Of a stretch of 17,230 nucleotides of DNA, positions 1 to 7,512 are shown piece by piece; positions within the stretch are counted from its first letter, which is position 1, and the number at the start of each line of letters is the position of its first letter. The stretch spans positions 1-17,230 of the forward strand of contig JAOUOA010000006.1 in the NCBI GenBank assembly GCA_029880625.1, given 5' to 3'. The stretch is from Spirochaetia bacterium. GTDB lineage: Bacteria; Spirochaetota; Leptospiria; Leptospirales; Leptonemataceae. A program made the position numbers and the translations under genes. The notes beneath the pieces were generated by a model. The model did not search any database, was not told the origin of the DNA, and was given only the letters and a program-made list of their open reading frames with translations.

Positions 1-31
1 AGATGGGTCCTTCCATTTTCTTAACGATCAT
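1..31 (-). CDS. Start of an unidentified gene (5' end only)
   Basis: Read on the minus strand, an ATG at 31-29 is preceded by GGAGG (complement of 38-42) with a 6-nt spacer, one of the best ribosome sites in the window. Only ten codons are visible, giving MIVKKMEGPI, before the window ends. Nothing can be said about function. The gene diverges from the operon that begins at 410. The call rests on the ribosome site and the open frame, so the existence of the gene is fairly likely but its identity is unknown. Confidence 0.5.
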   Translation of the reverse strand, partial: MIVKKMEGPI

Positions 32-57
32 AGTATACCTCCACCTGTCTAATATGA

Positions 58-86
58 CGTATATTAAGAGAAAAAGTTTATGTCAC
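58..86 (-). promoter_or_regulatory. Candidate promoter for the left-edge minus gene
   Basis: On the minus strand GTGACA (86-81) and TATACG (63-58) are separated by 17 nt, which would start transcription about 20 nt upstream of the ATG at 31. The -10 match is only fair, and the surroundings are so AT-rich that chance matches are common. Confidence 0.3.
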
Positions 87-90
87 ATAC

Positions 91-119
91 AAAAAAATTA
101 AATTTTTTTTAATTTTTTT
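91..119. repeat. 12-bp perfect inverted repeat made only of A and T
   Basis: AAAAAAATTAAA at 91-102 is the exact reverse complement of 108-119, around a loop of five T. It lies just upstream of the candidate minus-strand promoter. An AT-only stem is weak as a terminator. It may act as an intrinsically bent or protein-bound tract, or may simply reflect local composition. Confidence 0.45.
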
Positions 120-221
120 TTGCTCGATAACAATATAATACTACATAATCACTTATCATATGTCAAGAACTTTTTACAAATTTAGCATACATTTGATAAG
201 TTTTTTTTGCAGCTTCCAAAT

Positions 222-250
222 CAGGGCAGAAGCCCTGCTTTTCATGAAAA
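222..250. repeat. GC hairpin followed by a 12-bp palindrome
   Basis: CAGGGC (222-227) pairs with GCCCTG (232-237) around the tetraloop AGAA. It is followed immediately by the perfect palindrome TTTTCATGAAAA (239-250). No gene ends just upstream on the plus strand, so this is not an obvious terminator. It could be a small structured element or an operator between the divergent genes. Confidence 0.4.
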
Positions 251-346
251 TCAGAATATCACAGCAGTGGGACATTTTTTAGAGAATTCTGTCGCAATAC
301 TTGAAAAAAACATAATTTGAAACTTTTTGGAAAATATGAAAACCTT

Positions 347-373
347 TTGACAGATTTTTCATAAGGTTAGAAA
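347..373 (+). promoter_or_regulatory. Candidate promoter of the TIGR03546/TIGR03545 operon
   Basis: A perfect TTGACA at 347-352 is followed after 15 nt by TAGAAA (368-373). The spacing is short and the -10 is imperfect, so the exact -10 is uncertain. The position, about 35-60 bases before the ATG at 410, fits. Confidence 0.35.
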
Positions 374-409
374 AACTGCTCTGGAAAAAGTTTTTTAAAG
401 GCAAAGTCA

Positions 410-937
410 ATGTCTGTTTTATTAAATCAAATTTTTAATCTCATCCGGCTCTTAAATTCAGAAACAGGCACAAATCAAATTGCATCTGGAATTGTCTGCG
501 GGATGATACTGGGATTTGCCCCAGCCCTTTCTCTTCAATCTCTATTGGTTTTTTTCTGTATCTTTCTTTTCCGGATCCAAATCGGAGCGGCATTTGCATC
601 TGCTTTTTTATTTTCACTCATTGCATGGATGATTGATCCGCTTTCCCATTTTCTTGGAAGCTTCATCCTTGAAATCGGCTTTTTAAAATCATTTTTCACA
701 GCCCTGTACAATCTGCCCCTGCTTCCCTTCACTAAATTTTACAACAGCATTGTCATGGGATCAGCAGTCACCAGCCTGATTCTTGCTCCGTTTGTTTTTA
801 AAGGCAGCAGATTTCTCATCATCAAGTACAGAGAAACCATTCTGGAGAAATTTCAAAATCATAAATTATGGAAGCTCTGGACATCAACAACTCTTTATAA
901 ATGGTATTCAAAATATGAAAGCCTCTCATGGAAATAA
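410..937 (+). CDS. TIGR03546-like integral membrane protein (unknown function)
   Basis: This 175-residue protein is mostly hydrophobic, with about four membrane-spanning stretches between residues 20 and 135 and a basic, aromatic C-terminal tail. The sequence, including the early GMILGFAP segment, matches what I know of TIGR03546, a family of unknown function encoded next to TIGR03545, as it is here. The start at 410 has AAGG about 8 nt upstream. Its last 23 bases overlap the next gene's start, which suggests translational coupling and probably a complex of the two products. It acts in the cytoplasmic membrane. The family call is from memory of the pattern; a small DUF2062-like protein is the main alternative. 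Confidence 0.75.
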   Translation: MSVLLNQIFNLIRLLNSETGTNQIASGIVCGMILGFAPALSLQSLLVFFCIFLFRIQIGAAFASAFLFSLIAWMIDPLSHFLGSFILEIGFLKSFFTALYNLPLLPFTKFYNSIVMGSAVTSLILAPFVFKGSRFLIIKYRETILEKFQNHKLWKLWTSTTLYKWYSKYESLSWK

Positions 938-2837
938 TCGTACAGAAGAAATTTCTGATGCAATACCGGTAAAAAAAGCGCCGAAAGCAGCAGGACCTTT
1001 CCGTTTTGAAGCTGCAGTTCCTGTGTCCATCCTGTTCGGTCTGATCTTCTTTTACTTTCTTTTTTTCTTTGATTTCCATCTCCGCAGAGGACTGGAATAT
1101 CTTGCAGGAAGAGCTCATGGAGCAGAAGTAAACATTGGATCGTTAGATACAGACATACTTGATCTTTCCATTGAATTGAATCGAATCCAGGTTACCGATG
1201 CAGGCAAACCAGAAAATAATTTAATTGAAATCGAAAAGATCCATTTCGAAATGCTTGCTGATGCTCTGATCCGAGGGAAAATTGTAATCGAAGATGCATC
1301 CATAGAAAATATTCTTTTCCGTACTATCCGGGAAAGCCCTGGAGACGTTTATGATTCAACAGGCAGTCTGACATTATTGCAAAATAAATTTTCCAAAATA
1401 TATTCAGATAATATTTTAGGAGAGCTTGCCGCTTTTGCTTCAGGAAAAAATTCTGCTGCAGATCTTCAGGAAAAAGCAAAAAATCTTGAATCCGGAAAGA
1501 AAATTCAGGCTCTCACAAAAAACCTTGAAGAAAAACGAATCCAATGGCAGAAACGAATCGATGCCATGCCCACTGAAGAAAAAATTAAATCGCTTGAAAA
1601 ACGGATCAATACCATTACAAAAAACAAAAAACAAAAGCCGCTTGAAATTGTTGCATCTCTTAAAGAACTCAATGAAATCAGAAAAGAACTGCGCAGCTAC
1701 TCAAACACTGTTAAAGAATCAAAAAATGCAATTGAAACCGATTCCCGGGACTATTACAACACCATTCGCGATCTCAATAAAATTATTGAAGAAGATGTCC
1801 GCAGTCTCCAAAACAAACTGAAAATTCCCCGCTTTGATAAAAATTCTCTGGCAGGATCATTGTTCGGAAATGTTTTTCAAGGATATCTTTATATGATTAA
1901 AGAATACGCAGATACGGCAAGAGGGTATATGCCTGTACAGGAAGAACCCGATGAGCTGATTAAAATTGAACCTCCAGACAGATCTCTTGGAACGGATTAT
2001 ATATTCGGAACTCCAAAAAGTTATCCTTCTTTCTGGCTGAAACGGGCAAAGATCAGCTCCCAGAAAATCAAGCAGTTCAGCAGCATCTCAGGCGAAATTC
2101 AAAATCTATCGACCAACCCCTCTGCCGTCGGTAAACCTTTTATCATTACATTAAAGGGAAGCCTTCCGGAAAAACAAATTATGAATGTAACGGCAAGAGC
2201 CCAAATCAATCATTCAAAAAATATTCCATCTGAAACATTTATTCTGGAAATTCAAAAATATCCTGTTTCAAAACTCATCCTGTCCAAAAGTCAGGATACA
2301 GAATTTATACTGGATCAGGCTGTAGGTTCGCTAAATCTCACAGCCGGGCTCTCGGGCGAAAAGGTCCGCATTAAATCGGAAAATCGTTTTAGCCGTTTAA
2401 AATTCAAAACATCGGCCAAATCAGAACTCCTGAACGAAGTTCTGACGTCAGCGGTTCCAAACATTAAAACAATTACACTGAATGCATCGGCTGAAGGAAC
2501 CTGGAAGAATCTTGATATAAAAATGTCAAGCAATCTGGCTACAATACTAGAAGAAGAATTCAGAAAATTCCTGAAGGATAAACTTTCCGCAGCTCAAAGA
2601 CAGCTGGAAGATATCATTAAAAAAGAAGTTTCATCTGAACATAAAACACTTCTGTCTGAATACAAAAAAACAGACGTCCATTTCAAACAGGAAATTGTAA
2701 AAAAACAAAATCAATTATTAAATCTTGAAAAAGAACTGGCCAGATCACAGACAGACCTGAATAAACAGAAAACAAAAAATGCAATTCCTGAAAACCTGTT
2801 GAAACAGGATACAATGGATCTGCTAAAACAATTTTAA
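915..2837 (+). CDS. TIGR03545-like AsmA-type membrane-anchored protein
   Basis: Starting at the ATG at 915, inside the end of the previous gene, this encodes 640 residues. The frame is open back to 783, but those upstream codons lie wholly within the TIGR03546 gene. One membrane segment sits at about residues 33-53. Next comes an AsmA-like region of about 100 residues (V.IG.L near 72-77, then repeated strand patterns and a GKIVIED stretch). A Lys/Glu-rich coiled coil covers roughly 190-310, a beta-rich segment about 360-540, and a second coiled coil the last 70 residues. The bulk is probably outside the cytoplasmic membrane. AsmA-type proteins are linked to outer-membrane biogenesis and lipid transfer, but the function of TIGR03545 itself is not known to me. 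Pairing with the TIGR03546-like gene supports both calls. Confidence 0.75.
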   Translation: MKASHGNNRTEEISDAIPVKKAPKAAGPFRFEAAVPVSILFGLIFFYFLFFFDFHLRRGLEYLAGRAHGAEVNIGSLDTDILDLSIELNRIQVTDAGKPENNLIEIEKIHFEMLADALIRGKIVIEDASIENILFRTIRESPGDVYDSTGSLTLLQNKFSKIYSDNILGELAAFASGKNSAADLQEKAKNLESGKKIQALTKNLEEKRIQWQKRIDAMPTEEKIKSLEKRINTITKNKKQKPLEIVASLKELNEIRKELRSYSNTVKESKNAIETDSRDYYNTIRDLNKIIEEDVRSLQNKLKIPRFDKNSLAGSLFGNVFQGYLYMIKEYADTARGYMPVQEEPDELIKIEPPDRSLGTDYIFGTPKSYPSFWLKRAKISSQKIKQFSSISGEIQNLSTNPSAVGKPFIITLKGSLPEKQIMNVTARAQINHSKNIPSETFILEIQKYPVSKLILSKSQDTEFILDQAVGSLNLTAGLSGEKVRIKSENRFSRLKFKTSAKSELLNEVLTSAVPNIKTITLNASAEGTWKNLDIKMSSNLATILEEEFRKFLKDKLSAAQRQLEDIIKKEVSSEHKTLLSEYKKTDVHFKQEIVKKQNQLLNLEKELARSQTDLNKQKTKNAIPENLLKQDTMDLLKQF

Positions 2838-2848
2838 AACGATTTTAT

Positions 2849-3175
2849 ATGGCCTTTATTAAAATTTATCCTCTCTCGGAAATTGTTCCTTCGTCTGAAG
2901 ACATTTTCGGACAGGGCGAACCTGCCAGGTGCAGGCCGCGATCCGGGCTGGGCGGCGCAGAATATTATTTAAATTTAAACTTTATAAAAGCATTTGAAGA
3001 ATGTCCTTTGTATCTTGTTACAGAAGATGATCCAAATCTGCTTACGGATGGTATCCGTATCCTTCTTTCAGACGGAAAAATCCTGGTCCTTCAAGATGAT
3101 TCAGAAGATCCTGAACAGAAATTTGAGACAATTTTAATGGCTGCAGGACAGGACGGAATTTCAAAAATGAACTGA
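2849..3175 (+). CDS. Small hypothetical protein, third gene of the operon
   Basis: This 108-residue frame begins 11 nt after the TIGR03545-like stop on the same strand, so it is probably cotranscribed. There is no signal peptide or membrane segment. The C-terminal half has alternating strands (LYLVTEDD, DGIRILLSDG, KILVLQDD) followed by a helix, and reads as a small soluble alpha/beta protein. No clear ribosome site precedes the ATG, so translation may depend on the upstream gene. Bases 2910-2960, encoding GEPARCRPRSGLGG, are more GC-rich than the surroundings and contain short nested inverted repeats. I do not recognise a family. Likely real because of position and uninterrupted length. Confidence 0.6.
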   Translation: MAFIKIYPLSEIVPSSEDIFGQGEPARCRPRSGLGGAEYYLNLNFIKAFEECPLYLVTEDDPNLLTDGIRILLSDGKILVLQDDSEDPEQKFETILMAAGQDGISKMN

Positions 3176-3223
3176 TGTCCTCCTCTTTGACCTTCCCTGA
3201 AAACATCTATGGCGCAAACATGC

Positions 3224-3841
3224 TTAACCATTTTTTTTCTTTTTGCAATAGGATTTATAAAGATACATATAATCATCTGTTATATTAAGAGCTTCCGATC
3301 GAAAATCCTCAGCCAGATTTTTCACAGTACGGGCTCTGTAATAAACCTTAAAGACTCCGCACCAGTTTTTATCAAAAGCAATTTGAGCATATATTAAAGA
3401 GGAAATAATGGCAAACGTTCTGGATTTTCTTCTCGGTCTTTTTTTCAGCTCATTTAAATAAATCAGGGCTTTCTTTGGATGAAAATAGTCATCAAGAGCG
3501 GTACGATATGCAAGAAGCAATAGCTCTTCATCATTCAGTTCCTGTAACTTTAGTTTTTTATTAAAGCCATACTGTTTTATCAGATAATTTTTCAATACAT
3601 CGCTGTGATTTACGCCCCATCCCAGAGCATTTATGACTGCAGCTCTTTGATCAATTCTTATGTCTGAATTAAAAATAAAGTCCGCCAGATCATCATCCAG
3701 AGCTTTTTCCCTTGCTTTACGAACTTCAGGAATATCCATATAGGCTGAATAAAAATCTGTACTGGTAAGAGGAGAATCTGCAGTTAATCCTGCAGGAATA
3801 AAAATAAGAATTAATAGGAAAAATGTTCCTGACAGACGCAT
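3224..3841 (-). CDS. Exported hypothetical protein
   Basis: This 205-residue protein opens with a clear signal peptide: MRLSG, a hydrophobic core FFLLILIFIPAG, then a probable signal-peptidase-I site after LTA near residue 21. The mature part is helical and charged, with a very basic C-terminus ending KKKKNG. There is no lipobox cysteine at the cleavage point. Regularly spaced leucine/alanine helices (residues about 60-150) recall helical-repeat proteins, but no repeat unit can be defined. It converges on the small gene ending at 3175, with no obvious hairpin terminator between them, and diverges from the VOC gene at 3918. No strong ribosome site is visible before the ATG. Function unknown; likely periplasmic. 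Confidence 0.65.
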   Translation of the reverse strand: MRLSGTFFLLILIFIPAGLTADSPLTSTDFYSAYMDIPEVRKAREKALDDDLADFIFNSDIRIDQRAAVINALGWGVNHSDVLKNYLIKQYGFNKKLKLQELNDEELLLLAYRTALDDYFHPKKALIYLNELKKRPRRKSRTFAIISSLIYAQIAFDKNWCGVFKVYYRARTVKNLAEDFRSEALNITDDYMYLYKSYCKKKKNG

Positions 3842-3917
3842 GGTTTTATCTTTAATTACAGCCTGTGAAGATTACAAGAAAATTATTTTGTTGGCGGTAA
3901 TTTTTCAGGAAAACAAA

Positions 3918-4316
3918 ATGAAAAATCAAGATTTTAAAATAAATGAAATTCACCACTGCAGCATCATTATTTCCAGTACGGAAAGGTCATTGCGATTTTA
4001 CAGAGATCTACTGGGATTGGAAGAAAATCATTCAAGACACAATCCCGGCTATCCGGGTGCCTGGTTAAATATCGGTAAAAAACAAATTCATCTACTCGAA
4101 TTGCCCAATCCCGATTCCGCAGAAAACCGCCCAAAACATTCAGGACGAGACAGACACATAGCGTTAACGGTAAAATGGATTCATCTACTTGAAAAAAAAT
4201 TAGAAGAAAACCGGATTCCATTCACAAGAAGCAAATCGGGCAGGCCTGCGGTTTTCTTAAGAGATCCTGACGGAAACGGTCTGGAGTTTATAGAAGAAAA
4301 TCAAATGATTGAATGA
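3918..4316 (+). CDS. VOC/glyoxalase-fold protein
   Basis: A single-chain vicinal-oxygen-chelate protein of 132 residues, the usual length for one two-module chain. Module 1 has a His pair at 12-13, the SLRFYRDLLG helix and HLLEL near 58-62. Module 2 has H80 (RDRHIALTV) and the diagnostic DPDGNGLEFIE end with E123. H13, H80 and E123, perhaps with a residue near 58, would bind the divalent metal. Members include glyoxalase I, ring-cleavage dioxygenases and fosfomycin-resistance proteins; the substrate here cannot be assigned. The ATG at 3918 is chosen over the frame start at 3840 because AGGA lies at 3907-3910 with good spacing and because the family begins at this point. It diverges from the exported-protein gene. 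Confidence 0.85.
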   Translation: MKNQDFKINEIHHCSIIISSTERSLRFYRDLLGLEENHSRHNPGYPGAWLNIGKKQIHLLELPNPDSAENRPKHSGRDRHIALTVKWIHLLEKKLEENRIPFTRSKSGRPAVFLRDPDGNGLEFIEENQMIE

Positions 4317-4401
4317 TTAGAAATCCATTAACAACATAACGTTCCATTTTGATCGGCCGCAATATTCAGGATAGATCGTTCAAGATGATTCAAAAAAAAA
4401 T

Positions 4402-5109
4402 TTATATATTGATCAGAACAGTTTTAATCAGTTCGCTTTGTTCTTCAGATTCAGAAACCCGCCAGCTGATCCCGCTCGGCGCAACAGCAAGAGACCGCCC
4501 CTGAAGTTCTTTGCCGAGAAAACTTCCTGATGCGGCACATTTAACAAAACTTATCCCATGTTGTTTGGCAGGTTGACAAAAATTATCTTCATCACTTTGA
4601 GAAGAATCCGGGCTGCTTCTATAGGAATTGGAAACTGCAATAACAAAATGAATCCCTTTTTCAGCAATTTCATGAATCAACGCTGGATCATAAACTTCTT
4701 CGCCGGAAAGGATGGAAAAACGGTGCCCGCCAAGGATGTACTCGCCGCAGTCCTCACCGGCCAGAACACCATCCCCCTCTTCAGGCTTCAGCTTCCTTTT
4801 TTTATACCAGTCAATTACCTCTCCGCCGGTAATGATCGGAGTTGCTATATACTTCTGTCCGTTTTCAGCATAAAACATGGTTCCGCCGATAATGATGCCT
4901 TTGTAGGACTCATTGAGCTTTAAAAGCCAGTCAAGAGCGAAACTGCTTTTATCTTCCAGTTTTCGATAATCTGCAGTTTTATCATCTGAAAAAAAGAATT
5001 CAGGAAAAATTAAAAAATTTGATTTTATGCCGGAGAGTTTTTTGACTGTAGCCAATCCCGGTCCTTCATGGAGAGACTTCTGAAAAACAGTGACTTTTAC
5101 GATTCCCAT
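4402..5109 (-). CDS. Nitrilase-superfamily protein lacking the catalytic cysteine
   Basis: The carbon-nitrogen hydrolase fold is visible throughout: IFPEFFF with E37, YKKRKLKP with K104, the segment where the nucleophile belongs, then FVIAVSNSY, a QPAKQHGISFV helix-strand and GRSLAVAPSG. In active family members the triad is Glu-Lys-Cys and the Cys sits in a pattern like CYDIRFP. Here the aligned stretch is GEEVYDP, with Gly136 (codon GGC) in place of Cys. The protein is therefore probably not a normal amidase or nitrilase; it may be a binding or regulatory homologue. The start at 5109 (235 aa) is preferred because AGGA lies 6 nt upstream and the protein then begins at the first strand; the frame extends to an ATG at 5151. 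It is the last gene of the operon with the desaturase-like and acyltransferase genes, 52 nt after the former. Confidence 0.8.
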   Translation of the reverse strand: MGIVKVTVFQKSLHEGPGLATVKKLSGIKSNFLIFPEFFFSDDKTADYRKLEDKSSFALDWLLKLNESYKGIIIGGTMFYAENGQKYIATPIITGGEVIDWYKKRKLKPEEGDGVLAGEDCGEYILGGHRFSILSGEEVYDPALIHEIAEKGIHFVIAVSNSYRSSPDSSQSDEDNFCQPAKQHGISFVKCAASGSFLGKELQGRSLAVAPSGISWRVSESEEQSELIKTVLINI

Positions 5110-5161
5110 CAGGCATCCTGAATGCATCCCTGAATGAGAATCGTCAATCAATTTTATTGTT

Positions 5162-6007
5162 TTATGACATTGCTTCTTTTTGAGGCTGATCCATAGAAAG
5201 CTTTATTTCTTCTGCCCGGTCTTTCACCGATTCAAATATTTCTTCATATTCAGGATGAAGAGTTCCAAACAGTCGGTCCCAATAAGTAAAATACAATCCG
5301 TAATTGCAGTTTACCCTTTTATGATGCAAGCTGTGATGGGTCGGTGTACTGAGCTGACCGAATACCTTATTTCGCACCATGCCTTTTGGATAAAATTCAT
5401 AGCTGTTATGAACGGATAAATTGAAAATTACCATATAAAATAAAAACAACGTAATGGACAGCCAGTGCACGGGAAACAGAAACATCAGGATTGGAAGGAT
5501 GGAAAACTGAACAACCGCTTCAATCGGATGAAAATTAAAGGAGGTAAAAGCTGTCGTTACAACCGAGTCATGGTGAATTTTATGGATTTTATATAAAGGT
5601 TTCCAGTGCAGCAGCCTGTGTGTCCAGTAAAAATATGCATCATGGAGAACAATCATTGCAATGACGCTGAAAATAAAATAGAAAATTCCATATTCAGAGA
5701 AGTCAGTATAAATCTGAGTGATTCCCAAATAGTTACAGACAATCACACCCATTTCCATGGTTGAAAAAATAACGCCGGTAACAAGCGACCATTTAATTTC
5801 ACTTTTGATCTGGGCTTTTTTTGCATAGGTTTGGTACACTCTAAAGCGAAACCAGGCTTCCCTTTTCCATATGCTTGAAACAAAATATACCAAACCAGCC
5901 ATCAGTCCGTAACGGATCTGAGCAGTAAGGATAAGAATTATGTAGATAGGAATTACGACAGCCCATTCCACGCGAGATAAAAAATCATACATCGAGTTAA
6001 AATCCAT
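5162..6007 (-). CDS. Sterol desaturase / fatty acid hydroxylase superfamily membrane protein
   Basis: This 281-residue membrane protein has the histidine clusters of the di-iron superfamily: H122-D...H130-R..H134, H142..H145-H146, H160, H200 and H224-H225..H228-H229. These residues bind two irons that use oxygen to hydroxylate or desaturate lipids. Spacing and the late NCNYGLYFTYWDRLFGT segment are closest to the C5-sterol-desaturase branch (ERG3/SC5D-like). A sterol substrate should not be assumed: many bacterial members act on fatty acyl chains, hopanoids or unknown lipids. About four membrane segments lie at 15-45, 75-95, 108-125 and 165-200. The gene starts 6 nt after the acyltransferase stop with no clear ribosome site, pointing to translational coupling. 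Confidence 0.88.
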   Translation of the reverse strand: MDFNSMYDFLSRVEWAVVIPIYIILILTAQIRYGLMAGLVYFVSSIWKREAWFRFRVYQTYAKKAQIKSEIKWSLVTGVIFSTMEMGVIVCNYLGITQIYTDFSEYGIFYFIFSVIAMIVLHDAYFYWTHRLLHWKPLYKIHKIHHDSVVTTAFTSFNFHPIEAVVQFSILPILMFLFPVHWLSITLFLFYMVIFNLSVHNSYEFYPKGMVRNKVFGQLSTPTHHSLHHKRVNCNYGLYFTYWDRLFGTLHPEYEEIFESVKDRAEEIKLSMDQPQKEAMS

Positions 6008-6013
6008 AATAGT

Positions 6014-7261
6014 TTAAGGTACGAAAACCCTTTCCTCCTTTCTTTTTGCAATTTTATAACCCCAATCCCTCAATATTCTTTCAAGTAAAATATTGGTAAC
6101 TGCGGACAAAATAAATGATATCAAATAGGCGATAATAAAATATAACATCAGTTCAATAAAAAGCGGGTTTTCAGGAACTACAATACGGTAAAGAACTTCG
6201 ATAACAATTAAATGATAAAAATAAATGAGAAGAGAAAGCTCTGAAAAAGGATACCAGATTTTCATGGAAAAAAATTTTTCCAGCGGTTTGAGTACAGAAT
6301 TGCCGCTTACCAGTAAAATAAAAATTACAGCAAACATTAATGTGGTGCTGTGACGGGTCAGGGCAAGATTCATCTGGCCTGCCTCCACTTCCCAGATTCC
6401 ATGATGAGGACTGATTAAAACAAAACTTGGAACGATGATCAAAGCAGAAAGAATCAATCCCGGCAGAGTCCACCATAAACGAATTTTTCCAACAAATTTG
6501 AAAAAATTTGTGCGAACATAAGCCCAACCAAGAATACATCCGACAATTAATGGCGCCATTCTTGTATGAGGTAGTGTATAAATTCCCGTAAAAAAATCTC
6601 CAAAACTTTCTTTTCCATATAATATATGATACGGAGCGGGCATTGTAAATTGATACTGCTGGATTGCCTGCATTCGAAAATGATAAACTGCATATAGACC
6701 CAGAATCCCTATGATCCACCATGCAGTGCGTGGAAACTTATAAAGAAAAAATGCAATCGGCGGAGCAAGAAAAAGCATGAATTGCTCCTGAACGGATAAA
6801 TACCATGACCAGTTCATGCATTGCTGATTGAAATCCAGAAAAATATTAAGATACAGTAAATTCGTCCAGCAGTTTAAAGGATTTGGAAGACCGGCAACAA
6901 TATACACGATAAGAACCAGAGAAAGAAGGGGAATAAAGCGAATCAAACGCTCCAGAACATAATAACCATAATTAAATTTTCCTGATTGGTAAAGATTTAC
7001 CACTTTTGCAGTGCCTAAAAAAGCTGCGATCAGGAAAAACATATCAATAATTCCGTTAAAATTCAGCAAAATCGGCATTCCAGGGGAAAGAAGAATTTTA
7101 TCCAGATTTTCCACGGTCATATAATTTCCAAGAACCCAGAAAATATGAAAGAAAACAACTGCAGAAATTGCAAAAGCCTTAATTCCATCAATAACTGGAA
7201 TGCGGTTTTTTGTTTGTTTGCGAATAAAAAGGCGTTTAAGACGGGAAAATATAAAATCCAT
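6014..7261 (-). CDS. Acyltransferase family 3 membrane protein, NRF-6-like
   Basis: This 415-residue protein has about ten hydrophobic spans, the usual design of the OafA/acyltransferase-3 family, which moves acyl groups from the cytoplasmic side to sugars or lipids on the outer side. The first helix carries RIPVIDGIKAFA and H39, matching the family R..D..R...H pattern with Lys28 in place of the usual Arg. The middle, CWTNLLYLN, a later Cys, then SWYLSVQEQF, and the later TRMAPLIVGCILGW resemble the NRF-6-like branch best known from animals more than typical bacterial OafA. The ATG at 7261 is chosen over 7282 because AGGA lies 7 nt upstream. It is the first gene of the operon with the desaturase-like and nitrilase-like genes. 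Substrate unknown; envelope lipid or glycan is likely. Confidence 0.85.
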   Translation of the reverse strand: MDFIFSRLKRLFIRKQTKNRIPVIDGIKAFAISAVVFFHIFWVLGNYMTVENLDKILLSPGMPILLNFNGIIDMFFLIAAFLGTAKVVNLYQSGKFNYGYYVLERLIRFIPLLSLVLIVYIVAGLPNPLNCWTNLLYLNIFLDFNQQCMNWSWYLSVQEQFMLFLAPPIAFFLYKFPRTAWWIIGILGLYAVYHFRMQAIQQYQFTMPAPYHILYGKESFGDFFTGIYTLPHTRMAPLIVGCILGWAYVRTNFFKFVGKIRLWWTLPGLILSALIIVPSFVLISPHHGIWEVEAGQMNLALTRHSTTLMFAVIFILLVSGNSVLKPLEKFFSMKIWYPFSELSLLIYFYHLIVIEVLYRIVVPENPLFIELMLYFIIAYLISFILSAVTNILLERILRDWGYKIAKRKEERVFVP

Positions 7262-7300
7262 ACAAAATTCCTGAAAAATCAAAGATAAATCACACTTTCT

Positions 7301-7329
7301 TCTATATGTAGATGTAATTTTTCAATCAA
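7301..7329 (-). promoter_or_regulatory. Promoter of the acyltransferase operon
   Basis: On the minus strand TTGATT (7329-7324) and TATAGA (7306-7301) are separated by exactly 17 nt, placing the start of transcription near 7294 and leaving a leader of about 33 nt to the ATG at 7261. The spacing and good -10 make this one of the better promoters in the window. Confidence 0.5.
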
Positions 7330-7352
7330 AATAACATTCTGGAGAAATAAAA

Positions 7353-7382
7353 AAATTATTCAAATTAAAAATTGAATAATTT
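7353..7382. repeat. 11-bp perfect inverted repeat between divergent genes
   Basis: AAATTATTCAA (7353-7363) is the exact reverse complement of 7372-7382 around an 8-base loop. It lies just upstream of the acyltransferase promoter and about 130 bases before the TRL gene promoter. It could be an operator or a hairpin; composition-driven chance is possible in such AT-rich DNA. Confidence 0.45.
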
Positions 7383-7512
7383 AATTACAAAGCAGTTTGA
7401 CATTCAGTGCTGTCGAAAATTCAGAATTTTAATGAAGTTGCCTTTAATTTTTTTTGAAATTCACAAAATTAGGTGAGATTTTTAAAATCAATATTTTTTT
7501 TTAATTTTTTTA

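Larger units (their letters stand above)
32..409. other. Gene-free divergent intergenic region
   Basis: This 378-base region separates the minus gene at the left edge from the plus operon starting at 410. It is very AT-rich, with long A and T runs at 91-120 and 201-208. It holds an AT inverted repeat (91-119), a GC hairpin with an adjacent palindrome (222-250), a perfect TATAAT at 134-139 without a convincing -35, and a candidate promoter for the plus operon near 347-373. No open frame with a credible start was found in it. Confidence 0.6.

Noticed and set aside
134..139. Perfect TATAAT
   Set aside because: No acceptable -35 at 16-18 nt upstream and about 270 bases from the nearest plus-strand gene; expected by chance in this AT-rich tract.
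1426..1821. 131-codon plus-strand open frame
   Set aside because: It overlaps the coiled-coil part of the TIGR03545-like gene; the Lys/Asn-rich translation comes from the A-rich codons of the real frame.
6171..6722. 183-codon minus-strand open frame
   Set aside because: It lies wholly inside the acyltransferase gene in another frame; its translation is rich in Ser, Cys and Phe without a domain pattern, while the main frame has clear family motifs.
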